From: Streptomyces iakyrus
GTDB taxonomy: Bacteria; Actinomycetota; Actinomycetes; Streptomycetales; Streptomycetaceae
Direction: 5' to 3'
DNA: 64,000 nucleotides
NCBI RefSeq assembly: GCF_000717055.1
Contig: NZ_JNXI01000014.1
Coordinates: forward strand, 248,001-312,000
In this document: positions 43,490 to 51,739 of the stretch, one piece after another
Position numbering within the stretch: position 1 is the first letter of the stretch
Layout: each line of letters starts with the position of its first letter
Made by a program: the position numbers and the translations under genes
Notes under the pieces: generated by a model
What the model was told of the DNA's origin: nothing
What the model saw: the letters and a program-made list of their open reading frames with translations, nothing else
Databases searched by the model: none

Positions 43490-43732
43490 GTGGACCACGA
43501 CGTGTACAACGGTATGGCGGCCGCCGGGCTGCACGGTGTGGCCTGGCAGAAGAGCCGGCACAGCAACTCGCAGGGCTCGTGCGTGGAGTTCGCCCGGCTG
43601 CCGGGCGGAGACGTCGCCGTCCGCAACTCACGCTTCCCCGACGGCCCCGCCCTGGTCTACACCCGTGCGGAGATCGAGGCCATGCTGCTGGGCGTGAAGG
43701 ACGGCGAGTTCGACCACCTGGTCGGCGGCTGA
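43490..43732 (+). CDS. DUF397 (BldB-type) small protein
   Basis: This 80-residue protein has the DUF397 core WQKSRHSNSQGSCVEFARLPGGDVAVRNSRFPDGPALVYTRAEIEAML, the family that includes the developmental regulator BldB. GGGGAG precedes the GTG start. Such proteins lie next to WhiJ-type regulators in Streptomyces and may bind and modulate them (as described for Scr1/Scr2 in S. coelicolor, from memory). Here an ATP-binding gene and a WhiJ-type gene follow. Confidence 0.92.
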   Translation: MDHDVYNGMAAAGLHGVAWQKSRHSNSQGSCVEFARLPGGDVAVRNSRFPDGPALVYTRAEIEAMLLGVKDGEFDHLVGG

Positions 43733-43792
43733 CGATCCGACAGACCCCGGTGAAACCGGGGCAATCGGCGCTCATTACGCGGTAACGCGCGT

Positions 43793-43823
43793 AGAACCGC
43801 GACGCGAGGAAGCGCCGCGGTTT
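43793..43823. terminator. Bidirectional terminator in the triad
   Basis: GAACCGCG pairs with CGCGGTT(TC) across a 15-base loop, between the convergent DUF397 and ATP-binding genes. A smaller CCCCGG/CCGGGG hairpin is at 43745-43761. Confidence 0.6.
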
Positions 43824-43824
43824 C

Positions 43825-44340
43825 TCATTCCCCGTTCGGCCGCGATCCGGTCCGCGGCAGCCGGAACAGCGCCCAGACCACCTTGCCGTCGAGCGCGCCC
43901 GCGAGCGGGTGCCAGCCCCAGCTGTCGCTGAAGGAGTCGACCAGGAACAGCCCGCGGCCCGACTCGGCCGAGAAGTCGTCGGTCTCCCGGGTCACGGGAC
44001 TGTCGTGACTGGGGTCGCGCACCGCACACACCAGCCGCTCGGTCCACCGCATCAGGTGCAGCCGCACGGGAGGCTCACGGCCGTTCACGCACGCGCCGTT
44101 CGCCGGCAGCCCGTGCCGCAGGGCGTTGGTGACGAGTTCCGAGACCACCAGGCAGACGTCGTCGAACCGGTCGCCCATGTCCCACTGGTCGAGGGTTCTG
44201 CGGGTGAACCGCCGTGCCTCGCGCACCGCTTCGTAGCGGGCGGGCAGAGCGCAGGAGGCGGCGTCGGACACGGCCGCGGGATCCAGCGGCGGAAGGCCCT
44301 GCCGTAACGGCTCGAGCATGGTCGATCCATTCGTCCCCAT
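43825..44340 (-). CDS. ATP-binding regulator (RsbW/AbaA-like HATPase)
   Basis: This 171-residue single HATPase domain has SELVTNALRHG (N box), CAVRDPSHDSPV (G1 box, D-P-S type) and ESGRGLFLVDSFSDSWGW (G2 box), followed by GKVVWALFRL. All ATP-binding motifs are intact. This is the AbaA-like partner found in WhiJ/BldB-type gene sets. The ATG giving MGTNGSTMLEP has GGGAG eight bases upstream; a GTG three codons earlier overlaps it. Operator B lies 74 bases upstream of the start. Confidence 0.9.
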   Translation of the reverse strand: MGTNGSTMLEPLRQGLPPLDPAAVSDAASCALPARYEAVREARRFTRRTLDQWDMGDRFDDVCLVVSELVTNALRHGLPANGACVNGREPPVRLHLMRWTERLVCAVRDPSHDSPVTRETDDFSAESGRGLFLVDSFSDSWGWHPLAGALDGKVVWALFRLPRTGSRPNGE

Positions 44341-44413
44341 GCGAGGCACTCCCGGGAATTCGCGGTCGGTGCGATGCAGCGGTGGTGCGGGACCATGGTT
44401 TCGGATGCGTACA

Positions 44414-44440
44414 GCAGATGCAAGGGCAGATGCACGTGCA
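44414..44440 (-). promoter_or_regulatory. Operator B, inverted copy of operator A
   Basis: Reading on the minus strand, TGCACGTGCATCTGCCC is followed by TTGCATCTGC, matching operator A at 26 of 27 bases. Distance to the ATP-binding gene start (73 bases) is close to that of operator A to its gene (81). It lies in the 307-base divergent gap between the ATP-binding and WhiJ-type genes, so it could serve both. Nothing else is recognised in that gap. Confidence 0.8.
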
Positions 44441-44647
44441 GGTGACCGGAATGAGTCGTCCCGTACCGCTTGTTGGTCAATTTTTCCGTCATCTTCGCGT
44501 CCCTCTTTGGCCGTTCACATGCCTTCTTCTTGCTCCCGCGCGCGAGCGTCGACCGTCTCGATTCCGTTTCCGTAACCGGACGAGTACTGCTCGGAGTGTT
44601 TTAGTGGCAGACTGCGGCCCCTGAAGACGTTGGGGAGGCTGGCGAAC

Positions 44648-45508
44648 GTGAGCGCGGGAGAGCCGGGATCGGTGGTGCGGCGCATGCTGCTCGGATCACA
44701 ACTCAGGCGACTGCGTGAGGCGCGGGGCATCACGCGCGAGGCGGCGGGCTATTCGATCCGCGCCTCCGAGTCGAAGATCAGCCGGATGGAGCTGGGCCGG
44801 GTGAGCTTCAAGACCAGAGACGTCGAGGACCTGCTGACCCTGTACGGCATCACGGACGAGCAGGAGCGCGCCTCCCTGCTCTCCCTGGCCAAGGAGGCCA
44901 ACGTCGCGGGCTGGTGGCACAGTTACTCGGACGTGCTGCCCAGCTGGTTCCCGACCTACGTCGGCCTGGAGGGCGCCGCCTCGCTGATCCGGGCGTACGA
45001 GGTGCAGTTCGTGCACGGCCTGCTGCAGACCGAGGCGTACGCCCACGCGGTGGTCCGGCGCGGCATGCAGGGCGCGAGCGAGGCCGATGTCGAGCGCCGC
45101 GTGGCGCTGCGGCTGGAGCGCCAGAAGTACCTCGTCGACGAGCGCGCGCCCGACTTCCACATCATCCTGGACGAGGCCGCCCTGCGCCGTCCGTACGGCG
45201 ACCGCGCGGTGATGCGGGGCCAGCTCCAGCACCTCATCGACATCTCCGAGCGGCCCAACGTGCGGCTACAGGTGGTGCCGTTCAGCCTCGGCGGCCACTC
45301 CGGCGAAAGTGGCGCGTTCACGATCCTCAGCTTCCCGGAGTCCGACCTCTCGGACGTGGTCTATCTGGAGCAGCTCACCAGCGCGCTGTACCTGGACAAG
45401 GCCGAGGACGTCGCCCAGTACGAGAAGGCGCTCAAGGAGCTGCAGAGCGACAGCCCGGGTCCTTCGGAGAGCCGGGACCTTCTGCGGGGCCTGCTCCAGC
45501 TCTCCTGA
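44648..45508 (+). CDS. WhiJ-type XRE regulator with DUF5753
   Basis: This 286-residue regulator has an N-terminal helix-turn-helix (LGSQLRRLREARGITREAAGYSIRASESKISRMELGRVSFKTRDVEDLLTLYG) and a DUF5753 effector domain (YVGLEGAASLIRAYEVQFVHGLLQTEAYAHAV, PNVRLQVVPFSLGGHSGESGAFTILSFPE). This is the WhiJ-like architecture. GTG at 44648 has GGGGAGG nine bases upstream; a TTG six codons earlier overlaps that site. It is the best candidate to bind operators A and B. DUF397 and HATPase partners are immediately upstream. Confidence 0.93.
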   Translation: MSAGEPGSVVRRMLLGSQLRRLREARGITREAAGYSIRASESKISRMELGRVSFKTRDVEDLLTLYGITDEQERASLLSLAKEANVAGWWHSYSDVLPSWFPTYVGLEGAASLIRAYEVQFVHGLLQTEAYAHAVVRRGMQGASEADVERRVALRLERQKYLVDERAPDFHIILDEAALRRPYGDRAVMRGQLQHLIDISERPNVRLQVVPFSLGGHSGESGAFTILSFPESDLSDVVYLEQLTSALYLDKAEDVAQYEKALKELQSDSPGPSESRDLLRGLLQLS

Positions 45509-45604
45509 AGTACTCCTCCAACTCTCCTGAAACACAAGTACGATGACGTGTGATCAGATCGTGAAGGCGCGATCAGAGGTCTGCCAGGGATCGAGGGATC
45601 ACAC

Positions 45605-47068
45605 ATGTCGTCGTCCTACTTCACCGACCTTGCACAGCAGTACATCGACGGTGAGTGGCGCCCGGGTACCGGCTCCTGGGACATCATCGACTTCAACCCG
45701 TACGACGACGAGAAGCTGGCGTCGATCACCATAGCCACGGTCGACGAGGTCGATCAGGCGTACCGGGCGGCGGCCCGCGCCCAGAAGCAGTGGGCCGCGA
45801 CCAACCCCTACGCCCGCCGGGCGGTCTTCGAGAAGGCGCTGCGCCTGATCGAGGAGCGCGAGGCCGAGATCTCCGAGGCCATCATCGCCGAGCTCGGCGG
45901 CACGCGCCTGAAGGCCGCGTTCGAGCTGCACCTCGCCAAGGAGTTCCTGCGCGAGGCGGTCCACCTGGCCCTGGCACCCGAGGGCCGGATCATCCCCTCG
46001 CCGGTGGACGGCAAGGAGAACCGCGTCTACCGCGTGCCGGTCGGGGTCGTGGGTGTGATCAGCCCCTTCAACTTCCCGTTCCTGCTGTCGATCAAGTCCG
46101 TCGCCCCGGCGCTCGCGCTCGGCAACGCCGTGGTGCTCAAGCCGCACCAGAACACGCCGATCGTCGGCGGCTCCCTGGTCGCGAAGATCTTCGAGGACGC
46201 GGGGCTGCCCGGCGGACTGCTGAACGTGCTCATCACCGACATCGCCGAGATCGGCGACGCCTTCCTGGAACACCCGGTCCCCAAGGTCATCTCCTTCACC
46301 GGCTCCGACGCCGTCGGCCGGCACGTGGCGACCGTCTGTGCCCGGCTGTTCAAGCGCTCCGTCCTCGAACTGGGCGGCAACAGCGCGCTGGTCGTCCTCG
46401 ACGACGCCGACATCGACTACGCGGTCGACGCGGCCGTCTTCAGCCGGTACGTCCACCAGGGCCAGGTCTGCATGGCCGCCAACCGGGTCCTCGTGGACCG
46501 TTCGGTCGCGGACGAGTTCACCGAGAAGTTCGTCGCCAAGGTGAAGACCCTCAAGGCGGGCGACCCGCGCGACCCGGAGACCGTCATCGGCCCGGTCATC
46601 AACTCCTCGCAGGCGGACGCCGTCTCCGGCGTCGTCGAGCAGGCCCTCGCCGAGGGCGCCACGGCCCTCGTGCGCGGCGGGCGGACCGACAACCTCGTCG
46701 AGCCGTCCGTGCTGACGGACCTCCCCGCCGACTCGGCGCTCCTCAAGCAGGAGGTCTTCGGGCCGGTCGCGTTCCTCGTCCCGTTCGACGGCGAGGAAGA
46801 GGCCGTACGCCTCGTCAACGACACCCCCTACGGCCTGAGCGGTGCCGTCCACACCGGGAACATCGAGCGCGGCGTCGCCTTCGCCAAGCAGATCGACACG
46901 GGCATGTTCCACGTGAACGACGGCACCGTGCACGACGAGCCGATCGTCCCCTTCGGCGGTGAGAAGCACTCGGGCATCGGCCGGCTCAACGGCGACACGA
47001 TGCTCGACTCGTTCACCACGACCAAGTGGATCTCGGTGCAGCACGGCCGCAGCGGATTCCCGTTCTAG
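45605..47068 (+). CDS. NAD(P)-dependent aldehyde dehydrogenase
   Basis: This 487-residue enzyme has the ALDH fold: ISPFNFPFLLSIKSVAPALALGNAVVLKPHQ (cofactor site), SFTGSDAVGRHV, catalytic Glu255 in LELGGNSALVV and catalytic Cys289 in GQVCMAANRVLVD. QEVFGPVAFLVPFD and PFGGEKHSGIGRLNG complete it. It resembles benzaldehyde/vanillin dehydrogenase-type members, but the substrate cannot be read from the sequence. AGGGATCGAGGGATC precedes the ATG. Single-gene unit, closed by a strong terminator. Confidence 0.94.
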   Translation: MSSSYFTDLAQQYIDGEWRPGTGSWDIIDFNPYDDEKLASITIATVDEVDQAYRAAARAQKQWAATNPYARRAVFEKALRLIEEREAEISEAIIAELGGTRLKAAFELHLAKEFLREAVHLALAPEGRIIPSPVDGKENRVYRVPVGVVGVISPFNFPFLLSIKSVAPALALGNAVVLKPHQNTPIVGGSLVAKIFEDAGLPGGLLNVLITDIAEIGDAFLEHPVPKVISFTGSDAVGRHVATVCARLFKRSVLELGGNSALVVLDDADIDYAVDAAVFSRYVHQGQVCMAANRVLVDRSVADEFTEKFVAKVKTLKAGDPRDPETVIGPVINSSQADAVSGVVEQALAEGATALVRGGRTDNLVEPSVLTDLPADSALLKQEVFGPVAFLVPFDGEEEAVRLVNDTPYGLSGAVHTGNIERGVAFAKQIDTGMFHVNDGTVHDEPIVPFGGEKHSGIGRLNGDTMLDSFTTTKWISVQHGRSGFPF

Positions 47069-47081
47069 AGCTCGTACCGCC

Positions 47082-47118
47082 CGGGCCCTTGCGGACAGAA
47101 CCTGACCGCAAGGGCCCG
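47082..47118 (+). terminator. Aldehyde dehydrogenase terminator
   Basis: A 13-bp stem (CGGGCCCTTGCGG / CCGCAAGGGCCCG) with an 11-base loop begins 13 bases after the stop codon. Confidence 0.85.
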
Positions 47119-47173
47119 TAGCTTGGTCGGTGTCGGGGGGAGAGGCCCCCAGTTCCGGCGAAAGGCGGCGGTC

Positions 47174-47725
47174 ATGGTCATGCACGTTCCGGCGGAGGCA
47201 CACGGCGACGAGCGCGGGGCGCTCCTGGCCTTCATCGCCGAGCAGCGCGGCGGCGTCCGCCGCGCGGTGCTCGGGCTGACGGACGAGCAGGCCTCGTCGC
47301 GGCCGAGTGCCAGTGAGCTGTCCCTCGCCGGGCTGGTCAAGCACGTCGCCGAGGTCGAGCAGATGTGGATCTCCCTGGCCAAGGGCGAGCCGCCGGCCGT
47401 CGTGCGGGACCAGAGCAACTGGCATGAGTGCTTCCGGCTGGTCGAGGGCGAGACGGTCGCGTCGCAGCTGGCGTACTGGGAGAAGGTCGCCGCCGAGACG
47501 GAGGCGTACATCCGCTCGGTGCCGAGCCTCGACGACACCTTCGCCCTGCCGGCGCAGCCCTGGTTCCCGCCGGACGGCCGGGTCTCGCACCGCTGGCTCT
47601 GCCTCCACCTGATCCGCGAGACGGCCCGGCACGCCGGTCACGCCGACGTCATCCGCGAGTCCCTCGACGGCAGGACGGCCTTCGAGCTGGTGGCCGAGGA
47701 ACAGCGGGTGGTGGCCGAGGCATAG
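47174..47725 (+). CDS. DinB-family (DUF664) protein
   Basis: This 183-residue four-helix protein has the DinB metal-site pattern: LAGLVKHVAEVEQMW (first His) and LIRETARHAGHADVIRE (second and third His), with WFPPDGRVSHRWLCLHL before it. Members include bacillithiol/mycothiol-dependent S-transferases and related metal-binding enzymes. In a mycothiol-producing actinomycete a thiol-transferase role is possible but not shown. The ATG at 47174 has AAAGGCGG upstream; a second ATG two codons on is also possible. Confidence 0.88.
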   Translation: MVMHVPAEAHGDERGALLAFIAEQRGGVRRAVLGLTDEQASSRPSASELSLAGLVKHVAEVEQMWISLAKGEPPAVVRDQSNWHECFRLVEGETVASQLAYWEKVAAETEAYIRSVPSLDDTFALPAQPWFPPDGRVSHRWLCLHLIRETARHAGHADVIRESLDGRTAFELVAEEQRVVAEA

Positions 47726-47735
47726 CCTTGGCCGC

Positions 47736-48377
47736 ATGTCAACGATCCGCCTCCTCGTGCTCGGCGCGGTCCGTATGCACGGGCGGGCCCACGGCTACCA
47801 GGTGCGCAACGACCTGGAGTACTGGGGCGCGCACGAGTGGTCCACCGCCAAGCCCGGCTCGATCTACCACGCGCTGAAGCAGATGGCGAAGCAAGGGCTG
47901 CTGCACGCGCACGAGATCGCCCCGTCCACGGCCGGCGGTCCGCCGCGCACGGAGTACGAGATCACCGGGCCGGGGACCGAGGAGTACTTCCGGCTGCTGC
48001 GGGAGGCGCTGGTCACCTACGACCAGCGCGGGGACCTGAAGACGGCGGCCGTCGGCTTCGTCGTCGACCTGCCGCGGGCGGAGGCGGTCGCGCTGCTGAA
48101 GGAGCGGACCCTGCGGATCGAGCAGTGGCGGACCTCCGTCCTGGAGCACTACGTGCCCGAGGAGGGCCCCGGGCAGCTCGGGCACATCGGCGAGATCATG
48201 AACATGTGGGTCCACACGGCCGACTCCGAGGCCGAGTGGACCCGCGGTCTCATCGAGCGCATCGAGGGCGGCGCCTACACCTTCGCCGACGAGGGCGACC
48301 CGTTCGTCGGGGTCCTGGCCCCGGGCGAGGAGAACCCGTACGCGACGGGGGAGCGGCATCCCGGGGACGACCACTAA
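47736..48377 (+). CDS. PadR-family transcriptional regulator
   Basis: This 213-residue repressor has a PadR winged helix (LVLGAVRMHGRAHGYQVRNDLEYWGAHEWSTAKPGSIYHALKQMAKQGLLH) and a Vir-type C-terminal helical domain (VALLKERTLRIEQWRTSVLEHY), the usual PadR dimerisation part. It starts 10 bases after the DinB gene without a clear ribosome-binding site. Its stop codon lies inside the first palindromic operator of the ABC operon that follows, so PadR most likely represses that operon and senses its substrate. Confidence 0.93.
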   Translation: MSTIRLLVLGAVRMHGRAHGYQVRNDLEYWGAHEWSTAKPGSIYHALKQMAKQGLLHAHEIAPSTAGGPPRTEYEITGPGTEEYFRLLREALVTYDQRGDLKTAAVGFVVDLPRAEAVALLKERTLRIEQWRTSVLEHYVPEEGPGQLGHIGEIMNMWVHTADSEAEWTRGLIERIEGGAYTFADEGDPFVGVLAPGEENPYATGERHPGDDH

Positions 48378-48436
48378 TCAAGTTTGACGAATGGCTGGGG
48401 CGGGGATACCTTCGAACCTGTAGTCAAGTTTGACTA
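48375..48436. promoter_or_regulatory. Paired PadR operators and promoter of the ABC operon
   Basis: TAATCAAGTTTGACGA (48375-48390) and TAGTCAAGTTTGACTA (48421-48436) share TCAAGTTTGA; the second has perfect 7-base arms. Centres are 46 bp apart. TTGACG (48384-48389) and ATACCT (48406-48411) form a plausible promoter with 16-base spacing, so operator 1 covers -35 and operator 2 covers the start site. Confidence 0.82.
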
Positions 48437-48450
48437 GATGGGGAGGGTCA

Positions 48451-49401
48451 GTGGCCGACGCGGCGATCACCGTCGAAGGCGTGGAGAAGACGTACGGCGA
48501 CAAGAAGGCGCTGGACGGGCTCGACCTCACGGTCGCGCGCGGCACGGTGCACGGGGTGCTCGGCCCGAACGGCGCGGGCAAGACCACCCTCGTGAGGGTC
48601 CTGTCCACCCTGCTGCGGCCCGACGCGGGCCGGGTCGGGGTGGCCGGGCACGACGTGGTGCGCGAGGCGTACGCCGTGCGGCTGCGCATCGGCCTGCTCG
48701 GCCAGCACGCCGCGCTCGACGAGGAGCTCGGCGGCCGGCAGAACCTGGAGCTCTTCGGCCGGCTGCACCACCTGGGCGCCCGGCGGGCACGCGCGCGTGC
48801 CGGTGAACTGCTGGAGCGCTTCGGCCTGGCCGACACCGGCCGCAAGGCGGTCCGTCAGTACAGCGGCGGCATGCGGCGCCGCCTGGACCTCGCCGCGTCC
48901 CTGATCACCGAGCCGGAGGTGCTGTTCCTGGACGAGCCCACCACCGGCCTCGACCCGCGCGGCCGCGCCGAGGTGTGGTCCTCCGTCCGCTCCCTGGTCG
49001 GGGGCGGCACGACGGTGCTGCTCACCACCCAGTACCTGGAGGAGGCCGACCAGCTCGCCGACCGTATCTCGGTCGTCGACGCGGGGCGGGTCATCGCCGA
49101 GGGCACGGCGGACGAGCTGAAGGCCGAGGCCGGCGGCGACCGCATCGACGTGGTCCTGCGCGACGCCGGCCAACTGGGGGCGGCCGTCGCCCTGCTGCCC
49201 CTCACGGGGATCGGCGTCGACGCCGACCGCCGGCTGCTGAGCGCCCCGGTGTCCGACCGCATGGAGGCCCTCTCCGGGGTCGTACGGGCCCTCCACGACG
49301 CCGGGATCGAGGCGGAGGACGTCGCCCTGCGCCGCCCGACGCTGGATGAGGTGTTCCTGCACCTCACCGGAGACGACCGCCGAGTGAAGGAGACCGCGTG
49401 A
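48451..49401 (+). CDS. ABC transporter ATPase, DrrA type
   Basis: This 316-residue ATPase has Walker [10 protein letters not shown], the signature [15 protein letters not shown], Walker [16 protein letters not shown] and the Q-loop [10 protein letters not shown], with a DrrA-like C-terminal domain ([16 protein letters not shown]). This is the daunorubicin-resistance (DrrA) subfamily of drug or lipid exporters. GGGGAGGG precedes the GTG start. Its stop overlaps the permease start (GTGA). Likely regulated by the adjacent PadR. Confidence 0.95.
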   Translation: MADAAITVEGVEKTYGDKKALDGLDLTVARGTVHGVLGPNGAGKTTLVRVLSTLLRPDAGRVGVAGHDVVREAYAVRLRIGLLGQHAALDEELGGRQNLELFGRLHHLGARRARARAGELLERFGLADTGRKAVRQYSGGMRRRLDLAASLITEPEVLFLDEPTTGLDPRGRAEVWSSVRSLVGGGTTVLLTTQYLEEADQLADRISVVDAGRVIAEGTADELKAEAGGDRIDVVLRDAGQLGAAVALLPLTGIGVDADRRLLSAPVSDRMEALSGVVRALHDAGIEAEDVALRRPTLDEVFLHLTGDDRRVKETA

Positions 49402-50159
49402 CCGCTCATGCCCTGACCGATTCCTGGACCATGACCCGCCGGGAACTCGCCCGCTGGGGACGGCAGCCCGTGCAACTGGTCGTCAACCTGGTCTTCCCGG
49501 TGATGCTGCTGCTGATGTTCGGCTACCTCATCGGCGGCGGCCGGGGGGTGAGCGGCGAGTACCGCGACTACCTGATCCCCGGCATGCTCGCGCTCACCAT
49601 GGCCTTCGGCCTGGAGGGCACGATGCTCGCGGTCACGCAGGACCTCAACAAGGGCGTGATCGACCGGTTCCGCTCGATGCCGATGGCCAACGGGGCGGTC
49701 CTCGTGGGCCGTTCGGCCGCCGACATGCTCCAGTCGGCGATGGCCCTCGTCGTGCTCATCGGCGTGGGCGTCGCCCTCGGCTGGCGCCCCGGCGGCGGCC
49801 CGGAGGCCCTCCTGGCAGCCGTGGGCCTGCTGCTCCTGTTCCGGTTCGCCATGCTGTGGGCCGGCATCCACCTCGCCCTGGTGGCGGGCAAACCGGAGCT
49901 GGTCCAGGCCGTGCAGATCCTGGTCTGGCCAGTCGGCTTCCTCTCCAACGCGCTGGCCACGCCAGGCTCCATGCCCGGCTGGCTGGGCACGGTCGTCGAA
50001 TGGAACCCGATGTCCCACACGGCCACGGCCGTCCGGGACCTGTTCGGTGTGCCCGGCACGGAGTCCGGGCACGCATGGGCCGCGGTCGTCTGGCCCCTGG
50101 CCCTCCTCGCGGTGTTCTTTCCGCTGGCGGTACGGAGGTTCGCCCGGCTGAGCCGCTAG
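49398..50159 (+). CDS. ABC-2 type permease, DrrB type
   Basis: This 253-residue permease has six hydrophobic segments ([109 protein letters not shown]) and the ABC-2 signature around [14 protein letters not shown]. It forms a drug-export-type transporter with the ATPase just upstream. The substrate is unknown; PadR pairing suggests export of a toxic small molecule. Confidence 0.94.
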   Translation: MTAHALTDSWTMTRRELARWGRQPVQLVVNLVFPVMLLLMFGYLIGGGRGVSGEYRDYLIPGMLALTMAFGLEGTMLAVTQDLNKGVIDRFRSMPMANGAVLVGRSAADMLQSAMALVVLIGVGVALGWRPGGGPEALLAAVGLLLLFRFAMLWAGIHLALVAGKPELVQAVQILVWPVGFLSNALATPGSMPGWLGTVVEWNPMSHTATAVRDLFGVPGTESGHAWAAVVWPLALLAVFFPLAVRRFARLSR

Positions 50160-50284
50160 GCCCGGTGGCTGGGGGTGGGGTGGTCGGCCGGCGGGGGAGG
50201 GGGCCGGGCCCGCCGGCTCCGGAGCCGAAGCACCCGCGACGGACCCCCCCCCGCCCCTGCCCCGCGAACCCGCCGACCCAGCCC

Positions 50285-51691
50285 TCAGTGGTGGAAGCTC
50301 GTCGCCGCGCCCTTGTCCTGCGTCAGCGGGCGCGACTGGCGGCGCAGTTCCGGCAGCAGTCGTTCCAGGTCCTGCGCGAGCAGCTCCGCGAGGTCCGCGG
50401 AGAAGCCGTTGCGGCACACCACCCGCAGCACGGACAGGTCCTCCCGGTTCGGCGGGAAGGTGTAAGCGGGCACCAGCCAGCCGCTCTCGCGCAGCCGCCG
50501 GGACACGTCGAACACGTCGTACGCCGTCACGTCCGGCGCGGTCGTGAAGGCGAACACCGGCAGTTCGTCGCCGCGGGTCAGCAGCCGGAAGTCGCCGAGC
50601 GCCTCGACCCGCCCGGCCAGTCCCGTGGCCACGTCGCGCGCGGCCTGCTGGACGGCCCGGTAGCCGTCCCGGCCCAGCCGCAGGAACGTGTAGTACTGCG
50701 CCACGACCTGCGCGCCCGGCCGGGAGAAGTTCAGCGCGAACGTCGGCATGTCGCCGCCCAGGTAGTTCACCCTGAACACCAGCTCCTCCGGCAGGGCCTC
50801 CGCGTCCCGCCACAGCGCCCAGCCGACGCCCGGGTAGACCAGCCCGTACTTGTGCCCCGAGGTGTTGATCGACGCCACCCTCGGCAGCCGGAAGTCCCAC
50901 ACCAGGTCCTCGTCGAGGAAGGGCGCGACCATGGCCCCCGACGCCCCGTCCACGTGCACCGGGATGTCCAGCCCGGTCCGTTCCCGCAACGCGTCCAGCG
51001 CCGCGCACAGGTCCGCGACCGGCTCGTAGGACCCGTCGAAGGTGGAGCCGAGGATGCCGACGACGCCGATGGTGTTCTCGTCGCACAGTTCTGCCGCGGC
51101 CTGCGGGTCGAGGTGGAACCGCTCTCCCTCCATGGGCACCAGCCGGGCCTCCACCTCCCAGAAGTTGCAGAACTTCTCCCAGCAGACCTGCACGTTGACG
51201 CCCATGACCAGGTTGGGCCGCGCCCCGGGGTAGCGGTCGGCGTTGCGTTGCGCCCAGCGCCGCTTCAGCGCCATCCCGGCGAGCATGCACGCCTCGCTCG
51301 ACCCGGTCGTCGAACACCCCACGGCAGTGGACGGGTCGGGCGCGTTCCACAGGTCGGCGAGCATCGCCACGCAGCGCCGCTCCAGCTCGGCGGTGCGCGG
51401 GTACTCGTCCTTGTCGATCATGTTCTTGTCCCGGCACTCCGCCATCAGCACCCCGGCCTCCGGCTCCATCCACGTGGTGACGAACGTGGCGAGGTTCAGC
51501 CGGGCGTTGCCGTCGAGCATCAGCTCGTCGCGTACCAGCTGGTGGGCGGTCGACGGTGCCATGGGCTGGTCCGGGAGCCGATGGGTGGGCGGGGCCTCGG
51601 CCATGTCGCCGAGCGGGTTGGCCACGCCGTAGAAGGGGTTGACGGACAGGCGGCGTCCGGCGGCCCGATGGGGGCCTTCGTGGAGCGGCAT
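50285..51691 (-). CDS. gadB: Glutamate decarboxylase
   Basis: This 468-residue PLP enzyme converts glutamate to GABA, consuming a proton. The N-terminal DEYPRTAELERRCVAMLADLWNAP and CSTTGSSEACMLAGMALKRRW are typical of group II decarboxylases; the PLP-binding lysine is in NTSGHKYGLVYPGVGW. The C-terminus ends SFHH, resembling the pH-sensitive tail of E. coli GadB (KSFHH-type end). GGAGG precedes the ATG. It is downstream of a ClC-type channel gene on the same strand, separated by 48 bases; no GadC antiporter gene is in the window. Confidence 0.95.
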   Translation of the reverse strand: MPLHEGPHRAAGRRLSVNPFYGVANPLGDMAEAPPTHRLPDQPMAPSTAHQLVRDELMLDGNARLNLATFVTTWMEPEAGVLMAECRDKNMIDKDEYPRTAELERRCVAMLADLWNAPDPSTAVGCSTTGSSEACMLAGMALKRRWAQRNADRYPGARPNLVMGVNVQVCWEKFCNFWEVEARLVPMEGERFHLDPQAAAELCDENTIGVVGILGSTFDGSYEPVADLCAALDALRERTGLDIPVHVDGASGAMVAPFLDEDLVWDFRLPRVASINTSGHKYGLVYPGVGWALWRDAEALPEELVFRVNYLGGDMPTFALNFSRPGAQVVAQYYTFLRLGRDGYRAVQQAARDVATGLAGRVEALGDFRLLTRGDELPVFAFTTAPDVTAYDVFDVSRRLRESGWLVPAYTFPPNREDLSVLRVVCRNGFSADLAELLAQDLERLLPELRRQSRPLTQDKGAATSFHH

Positions 51692-51739
51692 GGTGCCTCC
51701 AGGGGGGTCCAGGGGTTTCGGAAGGGGGAGGAGAGGGCG

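Noticed and set aside
44341..44647. A small gene in the divergent gap between the ATP-binding and WhiJ-type genes
   Set aside because: Short open frames there have no ribosome-binding site or family pattern. The region holds operator B and promoters.
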